From an uncultured Oscillospiraceae bacterium (GTDB taxonomy: Bacteria > Bacillota > Clostridia > Oscillospirales > Oscillospiraceae): a DNA stretch of 63,910 nucleotides. The stretch is from the NCBI GenBank assembly GCA_900763685.1, contig CAAFLF010000004.1:1-63910 (forward strand), in the 5' to 3' direction. Made by a program: the position numbers and the translations under genes. Of the stretch, positions 8,183 through 16,219 are shown in pieces. The notes below the pieces were generated by a model that was not told the origin of the DNA, searched no databases, and saw only the letters and a list, made by a program, of their open reading frames with translations. The number at the start of each line of letters is the position of its first letter. Position 1 is the stretch's first letter.

Positions 8183-8337
8183 CTACAGGCGAGGATGGGT
8201 CTGGCAGCCCGGAGCCGCGGGAGGAAATGCCCGCCGGTATGCCCCGTTAGCGGCAAAAGAGTGTGGATGCGTCCAAATTCAGGTGGAACCACGGATCGTT
8301 TCGATTCGCCCTGAGCTATTCGGCTCGGGGCGTTTTT
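8183..8337 (+). promoter_or_regulatory. T-box leader, glycine type
   Basis: The T-box core AGGTGGAACCACGG is at 8,281-8,294. Its TGGA tetrad (8,284-8,287) would pair with a tRNA ending UCCA, matching the U discriminator of bacterial tRNA-Gly. The antiterminator arm TCAGG (8,279-8,283) can pair with CCTGA (8,310-8,314). Those same bases form the left arm of the terminator CGCCCTGAGC/GCTCGGGGCG (8,307-8,332), which is followed by five T's. The leader is short, as glycine T-boxes often are. The specifier codon in stem I could not be fixed by eye. It controls the next gene and glyS. Confidence 0.8.
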
Positions 8338-8365
8338 CTATGCCCCGGCGGGGAGGGAGGGGAAA

Positions 8366-9436
8366 ATGCGGAGACTTTTTTGGCAGCGGGCGGGCTTTCT
8401 GGCCCTGAGCCTCTGCCTCATCCTGCTGGCGCTCCCCGTGCCCACCCGGGCGGAGAGCCAGATCCTCCTCTGCGGGGAGGACCACACGGACGCCGGGTGC
8501 AAGGAACAGGAGCTTGCCCTCTGGCGGGAGCGCTACGCCGCCGGGGACCGGGACCTCTTTCTGGAGATGGGGGCCGCCACGGCGGAGCTGCTGAACCGCT
8601 GGATGACCACCGGGGAGGAGAGCTTCTGGGACCTGGTGTACCGGAACTGGGAGGGGACCCTCGCCCAGACGGAGCTGACGGAGGACTTCTACCGCCAGCT
8701 CCGGGCGGACTGCCCGGAGACGGTGTTCCACGGCATCGACATGGAGCACCAGTACCGGACCACCGGCCGCTTCTGCCTGGCGCTTCTCGAAAAGGAGGGG
8801 CGGCAGGGGAGCGAGGCCTACCGGAAGGTCCTCCGCTCCGTGGAGCAGGGGGAGCGGTTTTATGAGGGCTGGGACGGCGACCTCTTTTCCCGGGACAACG
8901 CCTACCGGGAGGAGACGTTGGCGGAGAACTTCCGCGACGAGTATGAGAGCATCGGGCGGAGGCGGGTCATGGGCATCTTCGGTGCGGCCCACACGGACCC
9001 CTACGGCCCGGACTACTACACCGCGTCCGTCCCCAGCATGGGGGCGCAATTGAAGGAGCGCTACGGCGGGGGCATCCTCTGCCGGGACCTGCGGGGGGAG
9101 GACCTGCCGGAGGAGACCACGTTGACCATCGCCGGGACGGAGTACGAGGCCATCTACTATGGGGAGTATCCCATCGCCCGGCGGGACATCCTGCGGAGCG
9201 GGGAATACTGGCGGCTGGCGGACGCTTACGACGTCCTCTCCCAGTGGGAGCGGAGCGGGGACGCCCTGCCCGGCAACGAGTACCCCATGTCCGTCCGCCC
9301 CGGGGAGGCCTACGCCATCCACTATCGCTGCTGGAACGACACCGACTACTGGTGGTACGGCGTCTGCGACGGGGCGCGGGAGGACGACGGTCCCCTGACC
9401 ACGGCGGAGGTCATCCCGCCGGAGGAGACCCCATGA
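8366..9436 (+). CDS. Secreted GxxH-motif protein (TIKI/TraB, ChaN or EreA-like)
   Basis: A 356-residue protein with a signal peptide (about 1-29, cleaved after PTRA). Two GxxH motifs, GEDH (37-40) and GAAH (206-209), and an acidic residue in LFLEMG (Glu67) match the pattern of the TIKI/TraB/PrgY metalloprotease-like fold and the related ChaN and erythromycin-esterase groups. I cannot choose between these by eye. It probably acts outside the membrane. It sits directly behind the glycine T-box and 45 bases before glyS with no terminator between, so it should be induced by uncharged tRNA-Gly. The start follows GGGAGGGGAAA. Confidence 0.6.
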   Translation: MRRLFWQRAGFLALSLCLILLALPVPTRAESQILLCGEDHTDAGCKEQELALWRERYAAGDRDLFLEMGAATAELLNRWMTTGEESFWDLVYRNWEGTLAQTELTEDFYRQLRADCPETVFHGIDMEHQYRTTGRFCLALLEKEGRQGSEAYRKVLRSVEQGERFYEGWDGDLFSRDNAYREETLAENFRDEYESIGRRRVMGIFGAAHTDPYGPDYYTASVPSMGAQLKERYGGGILCRDLRGEDLPEETTLTIAGTEYEAIYYGEYPIARRDILRSGEYWRLADAYDVLSQWERSGDALPGNEYPMSVRPGEAYAIHYRCWNDTDYWWYGVCDGAREDDGPLTTAEVIPPEETP

Positions 9437-9481
9437 AAATACGAAGACCTGAAAATTTTCAGTGAAAAGGAGAGAAGCAAC

Positions 9482-10903
9482 ATGAAGAACACCGAGAAGA
9501 CCATGGACAAGATCGTGGCCCTGTGCAAGAACCGGGGCTTCGTCTTTCCCGGCAGCGAGATCTACGGCGGCCTGGCCAACACCTGGGACTACGGCCCCCT
9601 GGGCGCGGAGCTGAAGAAGAACATCAAGAACGCCTGGTGGAAGAAGTTCGTGCAGGAGAACCCCTATAACGTGGGGCTGGACGCCGCCATCCTGATGAAC
9701 CCCCAGACCTGGGTCGCGAGCGGGCATCTCGCGGGCTTCTCCGATCCCCTGATGGACTGCCGGGAGTGCCACGAGCGCTTCCGGGCGGACAAGCTCATTG
9801 AGGACTGGTGCGAGGAGAACGGCTTTACCCTGGCCAAGCCCATCGACGCCTTCACCCAGGCGGAGATGAAGGACTTCGTGGAGGAGCACGCCATCCCCTG
9901 CCCCACCTGCGGCAAGCACAACTTCACCGACATCCGGCAGTTCAACCTGATGTTCAAGACCTTCCAGGGCGTCACCGAGGACGCGAAGAACACGGTTTAT
10001 CTGCGGCCTGAGACCGCCCAGGGCATCTTCGTGAACTTCGCGAACGTCCAGCGCACCACCCGCCGGAAGCTGCCCTTCGGCATCGGCCAGATCGGCAAGT
10101 CCTTCCGCAACGAGATCACCCCGGGCAACTTCATCTTCCGGGTCCGGGAGTTTGAGCAGATGGAGCTGGAGTTCTTCTGCGAGCCGGGCAGCGACCTGGA
10201 GTGGTTCCAGTACTGGCGGAACTTCTGCCACAACTGGCTGCTGGGCATCGGTCTCCAGGACGAGAACATCCGGCTGCGGGACCACGATCCTGAGGAGCTC
10301 TGCTTCTACTCCAAGGCCACCACGGACTTTGAGTACCTCTTCCCCTTCGGCTGGGGCGAGCTCTGGGGCGTGGCGGACCGGACGGACTATGACCTGACCC
10401 AGCACCAGAATACCTCCGGCAAGGACCTGACCTATTTCGACCAGGAGAAGAACAGCCGCTATATCCCCTACGTCATCGAACCCTCTCTCGGCGTGGAGCG
10501 GAGCGTGCTGGCCGTCCTCTGCGACGCCTATGACGAGGAGGTCGTGGACGAGAGCAAGAACGACGTCCGGGTCGTGATGCACTTCCATCCCGCCATCGCG
10601 CCCTTCAAGTGCGCGGTGCTGCCCCTCAGCAAGAAGCTGGGCGAGAAGGCCCGGGAGATCCAGCAGGAGCTCGCGAAGGACTGGATGGTGGACTACGACG
10701 AGACCGGGTCCATCGGCAAGCGCTATCGCCGGGAGGACGAGATCGGCACCCCCTACTGCGTCACCGTGGACTTCGACACCGTGGGCGACGCCGAGAAGGA
10801 AGGCGACAATTGCGTCACCGTCCGGGACCGGGACACCATGGAGCAGGTGCGCGTGCCCATCAGCGAGCTGAAGGCGTATCTCGCCGGGAAGCTGGCGTAC
10901 TGA
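9482..10903 (+). CDS. glyS: Glycyl-tRNA synthetase (single-chain, class II)
   Basis: A 473-residue enzyme that charges tRNA-Gly with glycine. It is the dimeric single-chain type, not the alpha2-beta2 GlyQ/GlyS type. Class II motifs are visible: motif 2 around [20 protein letters not shown] and motif 3 in [15 protein letters not shown] zinc-binding-like pair of CxxC segments (CRECHE, CPTCGK) lies in the insertion, and the anticodon-binding domain fills the C-terminal 120 residues. Ribosome site AAAAGGAGAG. It is second in an operon under a glycine T-box and ends at a strong terminator. Confidence 0.96.
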   Translation: MKNTEKTMDKIVALCKNRGFVFPGSEIYGGLANTWDYGPLGAELKKNIKNAWWKKFVQENPYNVGLDAAILMNPQTWVASGHLAGFSDPLMDCRECHERFRADKLIEDWCEENGFTLAKPIDAFTQAEMKDFVEEHAIPCPTCGKHNFTDIRQFNLMFKTFQGVTEDAKNTVYLRPETAQGIFVNFANVQRTTRRKLPFGIGQIGKSFRNEITPGNFIFRVREFEQMELEFFCEPGSDLEWFQYWRNFCHNWLLGIGLQDENIRLRDHDPEELCFYSKATTDFEYLFPFGWGELWGVADRTDYDLTQHQNTSGKDLTYFDQEKNSRYIPYVIEPSLGVERSVLAVLCDAYDEEVVDESKNDVRVVMHFHPAIAPFKCAVLPLSKKLGEKAREIQQELAKDWMVDYDETGSIGKRYRREDEIGTPYCVTVDFDTVGDAEKEGDNCVTVRDRDTMEQVRVPISELKAYLAGKLAY

Positions 10904-10922
10904 GAGAGCATAAAGTGTTGAG

Positions 10923-10966
10923 AACCCCCAGGGCGGACCGTTTGGTCCGCCCTGGGGGGTTTTTTG
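10923..10966 (+). terminator. Terminator after glyS
   Basis: A 15-bp GC-rich stem (CCCCCAGGGCGGACC with its complement) closes on GTTT and is followed by a run of T's. Confidence 0.92.
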
Positions 10967-10990
10967 GCGGGAGACGGGGGACGGGGGAGC

Positions 10991-11017
10991 GGCACGCCGA
11001 GTCGTCGTGCCCTACGG
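10991..11017 (+). repeat. GGCACG hairpin repeat, short form, copy c
   Basis: GGCACG, then CCGAGTCGT, then CGTGCC followed by CTACGG. GGGGGAC-type G-rich repeats flank it on both sides (10,973-10,988 and 11,020-11,080). These fill most of the 10,904-11,115 stretch, which has no gene. Confidence 0.7.
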
Positions 11018-11115
11018 ACGAAGGACGGGGGACGGGGGACGGGGGGATGAGGGGGCGGAGGGTTCTTGGCGGGGGACGGGGCGGAAAATTTTTTTGAAAG
11101 TGGGCAAAATTTGTC

Positions 11116-11144
11116 TTGCTTTTCGTGTTAAGATTTTATATAGT
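11116..11144 (+). promoter_or_regulatory. Promoter of the NCS2 permease gene
   Basis: TTGCTT, a 17-base spacer and TATAGT, in the only AT-rich part of the gap. A GGCGCTC/GAGGGCGC hairpin lies in the leader near 11,160-11,187. No purine riboswitch core was recognised. Confidence 0.7.
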
Positions 11145-11210
11145 ATATGGGTCTTTGTGAAGGCGCTCTTATGGTATGAGGGCGCGCGAAAATGAAAGAG
11201 GGAGAAAACA

Positions 11211-12647
11211 ATGGAAAAGTTCTTCAAGCTGAAGGAGAACGGCACGACCGTCCGGACGGAGATCGTGGCCGGTCTCACTACCTTCATGACGATGGCCTAC
11301 ATCATCGCCCTGAATCCCAACCTGCTGACGGGCTTCGGCGCCAACGGGCAGGATCTCTGGAACGCCGTCTTCATGGCGACCTGCCTCGCCTCCGCCATCG
11401 GCATCTTCTGCATGGCTTTCCTGGCCAACAAGCCCTTCGCCATGGCCCCGGGCATGGGCCTCAACAGCTTCTTCGCCGTGGTCGTCGGCAACATCGTGGG
11501 CATCACCGGCATGAGCTACACCGCCTCCTTCCAGGCGGCCCTCTGCATCATCCTCATTGAGGGCATCGTCTTCTTCATCCTGTCTGTTCTCAACATCCGG
11601 GAGAAGATCGTGGAGGCCATTCCTCTCGGCGTGCGCTACGGCATCTCCCCCGCCATCGGCCTGATGCTGATGAACATCGGCCTTGGCTCCAACGTGGGCA
11701 TCTACGCCGCGGGCAACGAGTTCGCGAGCCCCTTCTACATCATGCGGGACTTCTTCGGCGCCCTGACCCCCTCCGTCATCCGGGACTCCATGGGTACCGA
11801 GGGCTACACCCAGATGGTGCTGACCGTGGTCACCGCCTTCATCGGCCTCTTCGTCATCATTCTTCTGGGCAAGAAGGGCGTCAAGGCCTGCGTGCTGCTG
11901 GGCATGCTGGTGGCCTCCGTCATCTACTGGGCGGGCGAGGCCATCTTCCTGGGGATCGACCCCTTCGCCGGGCTGAAGACCGCCAGCTGGGCGCCTCCCT
12001 TCGCTGACATGGCCAACCTGACTCTCTTCAAGTTCGACTTCGCCGGCTTCTTCCAGATCGGCTGGTTCACCGCCATCACCCTGATCCTGACCTTCTGCAT
12101 GATCGACATGTTCGACACCATCGGCACCCTGGTGGGCACCGCCTCCCGGGCCGGGATGGTCAACGAGAAGGGCGAGATGCCCAACATGAAGGAGGCCCTG
12201 GTGTCCGACGCCATCGGTACCGTGGTGGGCGCCTGCACCGGCACCTCCACCGTCACCACCTTCATCGAGTCCGCGGCCGGCGTGGAAGCCGGCGGCCGCA
12301 CCGGCCTCGCCGCCCTGACCACCGGCATCCTGTTCCTGGCCTGCATCTTCATCGCCCCCGTGGCCGCCGTGATCCCCGCCGCCGCCACCTCCGCCGCCCT
12401 CATCTACGTGGGCGTCCTGATGCTGCAGGGCCTGAAGAACGTGGACTTTAACGACATGGACCAGATGGTCCCCGTCTCCCTGATGCTCATCGGCATGCCG
12501 GTCTCTGGCTCCATCGGCCACGCCATCGGCCTCGGCATGATCTCCTACACCGTCATCAAGCTCTTCTCCGGCAAGGGCAAGGAGGTCAGCGTCCTGACCT
12601 ACGTCATCTCCATCCTGTTCCTCATCAAGTTCTTCGCGGTGGTGTAA
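11211..12647 (+). CDS. NCS2-family purine permease (AzgA/PbuG type)
   Basis: A 478-residue proton-coupled transporter for adenine, guanine or hypoxanthine, with about 12-14 membrane segments. The AzgA-branch signatures are present: TTFMTMAYIIALNP near the N-terminus, MAPGMGLNSFF and CMIDMFDTIGTLVG. Length fits the branch (430-480). The exact substrate cannot be read from sequence. The start at 11,211 follows AGAGGGAG; an ATG 19 bases earlier is out of frame. It is transcribed alone from its own promoter and ends at a bidirectional terminator. Confidence 0.9.
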   Translation: MEKFFKLKENGTTVRTEIVAGLTTFMTMAYIIALNPNLLTGFGANGQDLWNAVFMATCLASAIGIFCMAFLANKPFAMAPGMGLNSFFAVVVGNIVGITGMSYTASFQAALCIILIEGIVFFILSVLNIREKIVEAIPLGVRYGISPAIGLMLMNIGLGSNVGIYAAGNEFASPFYIMRDFFGALTPSVIRDSMGTEGYTQMVLTVVTAFIGLFVIILLGKKGVKACVLLGMLVASVIYWAGEAIFLGIDPFAGLKTASWAPPFADMANLTLFKFDFAGFFQIGWFTAITLILTFCMIDMFDTIGTLVGTASRAGMVNEKGEMPNMKEALVSDAIGTVVGACTGTSTVTTFIESAAGVEAGGRTGLAALTTGILFLACIFIAPVAAVIPAAATSAALIYVGVLMLQGLKNVDFNDMDQMVPVSLMLIGMPVSGSIGHAIGLGMISYTVIKLFSGKGKEVSVLTYVISILFLIKFFAVV

Positions 12648-12656
12648 CTTACAATG

Positions 12657-12701
12657 AAAAAGCCCTCCGGCTCGGGGTCTCCTGAGCCGGGGGGCTTTTT
12701 G
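12657..12701. terminator. Bidirectional terminator between the permease and LTA-synthase-like genes
   Basis: A hairpin with arms GCCCTCCGGCTC and GAGCCGGGGGGC is flanked by A's on the left and T's on the right. It can serve the convergent genes on both strands. Confidence 0.88.
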
Positions 12702-12714
12702 TTTCTGTCAGGGC

Positions 12715-12742
12715 GGGCCGCCGAGTCGTCGGCCCCTACGGG
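12715..12742 (+). repeat. GGCACG-family hairpin repeat, variant copy g
   Basis: Here the arms are GGGCCG and CGGCCC around CCGAGT, followed by CCTACGGG. Two adjacent base pairs differ from the other copies on both arms, while the unpaired parts and the 3' CTACGGG tag are kept. Confidence 0.6.
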
Positions 12743-12777
12743 TGGTTGTGGGGCGCACGGCGAGTGGGGCGGGGGTA

Positions 12778-14625
12778 TCAATCGGGTTTGGCGCGGTTTT
12801 CGTAGTAGTACTGGACCTGGCGGTAGCGGTTCAGGAGGTCCTGGGCCTCCTGGGGGAGGTCGGACTCCGGGAGGTACCGGCCCTGCCAGGCGAAGCGGCC
12901 GATGGTGGTGATGACGGGCATTTTTTGCCGGACGGCGTCCGTGAACTGGGCCCAGGCATTGCCCTGCCAGCCAAGGCGCTCAAAGACCAGGTTCATGAGG
13001 AAGTTGGGGGAGATGGTCTCCCCCTCGCCGGAGAAGGTATCCTCGCCCAGGAGGGCCCGGGCGGCGGCGTTGCCCCAGAGGAGGTAGTCCGTGCTGTACT
13101 TGCCGAAAAGGCCCGCCTCGTCGCTGGTATCCAGGGGGATGCCAAGCTCACTGTAGACGGAGCCGTTGTTGCCCAGCCAGGGCTTATGGTCGCCGTAGAC
13201 CACGACCACCACCGGCTCCGGGCGGGTGTTGAAGGAATCCAGCAGGGTGCGGAGGTTCTCGGCGGTATTTTGGACGGAGCCTAGGTAGTTATCCAGGATG
13301 TTGGCGCTCTCTTGGCTATATCGGCCGTCCGTGAAGTGGAGGCCCCGGTAGACCTCCTGGTCGCTGTAGGGGCCGTGGCCCTGGTAGCTGACGTTGAAGG
13401 AGAAGACGGGGCTGCCGTCCGCCGCGGCGTCCTGGTAGAGGGCGAAGATGTCCGGGAAGAGGACCTCGTCCGGGGCGGTGGCGGTGCCGGCGAGATCGCC
13501 GTAGCGGTTATCGTAGAAGTAGTATGTGGGGAGGCCCAGGAAGGCGTTGATGTTCTTGCGGTTATAGAACCACTGGTAGGAGGGGTGGCTGCCGTAGACG
13601 GTGTAGCCCTGGCTCTCGAGGTAGCGGGCGTAGGAGTTCGTGGCGGAGCGGAAGTTCTTCAGCTGGGCGAAGCCCGTGAGGAAGGCACGCTCCGTGTTGA
13701 TGGTGCCGCCGGCGAAGACGTTGTCCAGGAGCTGGCCGTGGTAACTCTCGGCGAGAATTTCATGGTAGGCGCCGTAGGCGGCGTCCCAGTCCACGCCCTC
13801 CACGCCGTAGCGGGAGAGGTCGGAGAAGGCCTCTAATTGGAGGGTGACGACGCTGACCTTCCGGTCCGCGGGGATGTCCTGGTCCTCGTACTCCCGGAGG
13901 GCGGCCAGGGCGTCGGCGTCCCGGTAGCCGGAGGGCTTTTCCATCCGGTTGGCGGTGACGCTGTGGAGGAAGGGGTAGACGAAGCCCCGGGAGAGGTAGA
14001 CCTGGGTGGCGCCCCACTGGTTCACGGCGTCGTTGTTGACGGTTTTGACGGCGTAGAGGGTCTCGTTCTGGCAGAGCTGGAAGAGACCCGCGAGAAGGGC
14101 CATCGGCGCGAGGGCCAGGGCCAGACGCCGCCGGAAGCGCCAGCGGAGGCGGCCCCGGGCCAAAAATCTCAGGAAGAGGACCCAGGCCGTGACGCAGAGG
14201 ATGCCCAGAAGCTGCTTTTTGTCCGGCCAGAGGTCGTAGTGCTCCCTGGCGGAGACGGCGAGACCCTCCTTCAGGCTCAGGAGGTCCTGGAACATCAGGG
14301 GGTCGTCCCGGAGCTTCAGCATATAGTAATCCCCGAAGCTGAAGCCCAGCAGCAGGACGGAGGTGGTGAGAAAGGCGGGCCAGGGGCGGCCATAGAGGCA
14401 GAGGAAGAGGAAGCTCAGCAGCACGCCGGGGGCCAGGTTCAAAAAGACGATCCAGGGGTGGCGGAGGTAGCTGAGGAAGACCGGGATGCCGTAGGGCCCG
14501 GCGGCGTAGAGCAGGCACAGAAGCCCCAGGGCGCAGCTGCCCAGGAAGAGCCAGAGGAGGCTCCACCAGAGCCGGTCCCGGAGGGCGGGGGGCGAGAGGG
14601 TATCTTTCGACAGAACTTGATCCAA
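12778..14625 (-). CDS. LTA synthase family phosphoglycerol/phospho transferase
   Basis: A 615-residue membrane enzyme of the lipoteichoic acid synthase (sulfatase-fold) family. Five hydrophobic segments lie in residues 20-185. The extracellular catalytic domain has metal-ligand Glu265 (LQLEAF), the nucleophile region GGTINTER with Thr308, and YGDHKPW near the C-terminal third. In relatives the Thr receives glycerol phosphate from phosphatidylglycerol before transfer to a glycolipid anchor or wall polymer. The exact polymer is unknown; some homologues modify other glycans. It is convergent with the permease and appears to be a single-gene transcript. Confidence 0.88.
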   Translation of the reverse strand: MDQVLSKDTLSPPALRDRLWWSLLWLFLGSCALGLLCLLYAAGPYGIPVFLSYLRHPWIVFLNLAPGVLLSFLFLCLYGRPWPAFLTTSVLLLGFSFGDYYMLKLRDDPLMFQDLLSLKEGLAVSAREHYDLWPDKKQLLGILCVTAWVLFLRFLARGRLRWRFRRRLALALAPMALLAGLFQLCQNETLYAVKTVNNDAVNQWGATQVYLSRGFVYPFLHSVTANRMEKPSGYRDADALAALREYEDQDIPADRKVSVVTLQLEAFSDLSRYGVEGVDWDAAYGAYHEILAESYHGQLLDNVFAGGTINTERAFLTGFAQLKNFRSATNSYARYLESQGYTVYGSHPSYQWFYNRKNINAFLGLPTYYFYDNRYGDLAGTATAPDEVLFPDIFALYQDAAADGSPVFSFNVSYQGHGPYSDQEVYRGLHFTDGRYSQESANILDNYLGSVQNTAENLRTLLDSFNTRPEPVVVVVYGDHKPWLGNNGSVYSELGIPLDTSDEAGLFGKYSTDYLLWGNAAARALLGEDTFSGEGETISPNFLMNLVFERLGWQGNAWAQFTDAVRQKMPVITTIGRFAWQGRYLPESDLPQEAQDLLNRYRQVQYYYENRAKPD

Positions 14626-14672
14626 GGGAAGGTCTCCTTTGCGGGAAATTCGCGGCTTTCGCGGCGGGGGGG

Positions 14673-14993
14673 TCAGAAGAAGGCCCCGAACATGGCCTGG
14701 AAGCCGTCCGGCAGCTCGCCGCTCTGGCTCCAGGCGTGGTAGAAGGTGGAGGAGGGAATGACGTGCCAGACTGCGCCGCCCTCCGAGAGGAGGCTCAGGT
14801 CCTGGGGATAGGGCTCCTGGCGGAGGAGCTGCTCCCGGCCCCGCTCCTCCCCGTAGGAGAAGCAGACGCCGCCGGCGTAGAACTCCACCCGCTTGCGCTC
14901 CCGGCGGTCATCGCCGATCTCGGCGAAGACCTGGACGGGCTCGTCCACGTCCGCCTTGGGGTTTTCCATGAGAAGGTATTCCATAGCGTTCAT
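14673..14993 (-). CDS. Small protein, possibly DUF6881-like, coupled to alaX
   Basis: A 106-residue protein starting MNAMEYLLMENPKADVDEPV. The pattern 'yll.en...d.DEPVqvfaEI.ddR.erkRVEFYagG' resembles small DUF6881-type proteins; this is a tentative match from memory. No signal peptide or membrane segment is seen. The ATG at 14,993 overlaps the alaX stop by four bases, so the two genes are translationally coupled. A much longer frame upstream is the antisense or out-of-phase shadow of alaX. Function unknown, though tight coupling to a tRNA-editing gene suggests a shared condition of expression. Confidence 0.7.
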   Translation of the reverse strand: MNAMEYLLMENPKADVDEPVQVFAEIGDDRRERKRVEFYAGGVCFSYGEERGREQLLRQEPYPQDLSLLSEGGAVWHVIPSSTFYHAWSQSGELPDGFQAMFGAFF

Positions 14994-16147
14994 CCTTTCG
15001 TGAAGGTGGAAAAATAGGCTTCGATCTGGGCCTTTGTGGCCTGGACGCTGCCCTGGGACAGGGGTCCCCGGCCGCCGCCCCGGCCGGAGAGGGCGGCGTT
15101 CATGGCCTTCGTCTCGGCGGAGACCTCCCCGCCATGGCGGCAGAGGGCGTAGCTCCAGCGCTGGCCCTCCCCGGCGAAGACGGCGGCGAGGCCGCCGCAC
15201 TGTTCCGCCGCGGCGTCGGCCAAACGGCGAAGGGCGGTGCCATCCATGGGGGGCTGGAGGAGGAGCACGTCGCCCTTCCCGGCCGCGGACCGGGCGATGC
15301 CCTGGAAGGCCAGGGTCTGCCACTGGGCGGCGTCGGCTTTCCGGGCGGCAAGCTCCGCGAGGAGCTTTTCCACGGCTGGGTGGCTGGCCTCCGGCTTGAC
15401 GCTGAGGGCCTGGCCGGTGGCGCGGGCCTGCTCCCAGCAGCGGGAGAGGTAACGCTGGGCCCGTCTGCCGCAGAGGAGCTCGATGCGGACGCCCTGGCGG
15501 AACTTCTGGACGGAGAGGAACTTCACGAGGCCCACTTCGGCGGAAGTTTTCACGTGGGTGCCGCAGCAGGCGCAGCAGTCCGCCCCGGGGAAGGTGACGA
15601 TCCGGACGTCGCCGGGGATGGCCTTCTTGCTGCGGTAGTCGATGGCGGCAAGCTCCTCTCCCCGGTGGAGCTGGATGTCCGCGGGGTGGTTTTCCCAGAG
15701 GTAGCGGTTGGCGGCGGCCTCCACCTCTAGAAGGGCGTCCCAGGGGATGTCGGCGTTGTAGTCGATGGTGACGAGGTCCTCCCCCATGTGGAAGCCCACG
15801 TTGTCGCAGGCGAAGCGGGCGCAGAGCATCCCGGAAACGATGTGCTCGCCGCTGTGCTGCTGCATGTGGTCGAAGCGGCGGTCCCAGTCGATGGCGCCGG
15901 GGAGGGCGGCGCCGATCTCCACCGGACGATCCACGGTGTGGAAAACCGTGCCGTCCTTCTCCTGGACGTCCAGGACCTTCGCCTGGCCCAGGGTGCCGAG
16001 GTCACAGGACTGGCCGCCGCCCTCCGGGTAGAAGGCCGTGCGGTCCAGGGTCACGAGGTAGCCGTTTTTGCCGGGGTCACAGCTGAGGACCCGGGCGGTG
16101 AAGGTTTTCAGGTAGGGATCAAGGTAGTAGAGTTTTTCCGTGGGCAT
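14990..16147 (-). CDS. alaX: Alanyl-tRNA editing protein AlaX (DHHA1-containing)
   Basis: A 385-residue free-standing editing protein related to the editing half of AlaRS. It hydrolyses Ser or Gly mischarged on tRNA-Ala. It has the GGGQSCD substrate-pocket segment (43-49), the zinc motif HSGEH (98-102), the Cys-rich CCACCGTH element, and a C-terminal DHHA1-like domain with the Gly-rich SGRGGGRG. The full-length form with DHHA1 (AlaX-L) is about 390 residues, as here. Its stop overlaps the start of a small partner gene. Confidence 0.9.
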   Translation of the reverse strand: MPTEKLYYLDPYLKTFTARVLSCDPGKNGYLVTLDRTAFYPEGGGQSCDLGTLGQAKVLDVQEKDGTVFHTVDRPVEIGAALPGAIDWDRRFDHMQQHSGEHIVSGMLCARFACDNVGFHMGEDLVTIDYNADIPWDALLEVEAAANRYLWENHPADIQLHRGEELAAIDYRSKKAIPGDVRIVTFPGADCCACCGTHVKTSAEVGLVKFLSVQKFRQGVRIELLCGRRAQRYLSRCWEQARATGQALSVKPEASHPAVEKLLAELAARKADAAQWQTLAFQGIARSAAGKGDVLLLQPPMDGTALRRLADAAAEQCGGLAAVFAGEGQRWSYALCRHGGEVSAETKAMNAALSGRGGGRGPLSQGSVQATKAQIEAYFSTFTKG

Positions 16148-16174
16148 GGGGGATCATCCTTTCGGTGAGGGTGG

Positions 16175-16209
16175 GGGAGACGGGAGACGAAAGACGGGAG
16201 ACGGGAGAC
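16175..16209 (+). repeat. Heptanucleotide GGGAGAC tandem array
   Basis: Five consecutive 7-base units GGGAGAC, one of them GAAAGAC, lie between alaX and the GH3 gene. Related GGGGGAC units occur beside the GGCACG hairpins near 10,980, 21,050 and 23,680. Confidence 0.7.
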
Positions 16210-16219
16210 GGGGGATGCC

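Noticed and set aside
16175..16209. Possible CRISPR-like array of short direct repeats
   Set aside because: Units are 7 bases with no spacers, and no cas genes are present.
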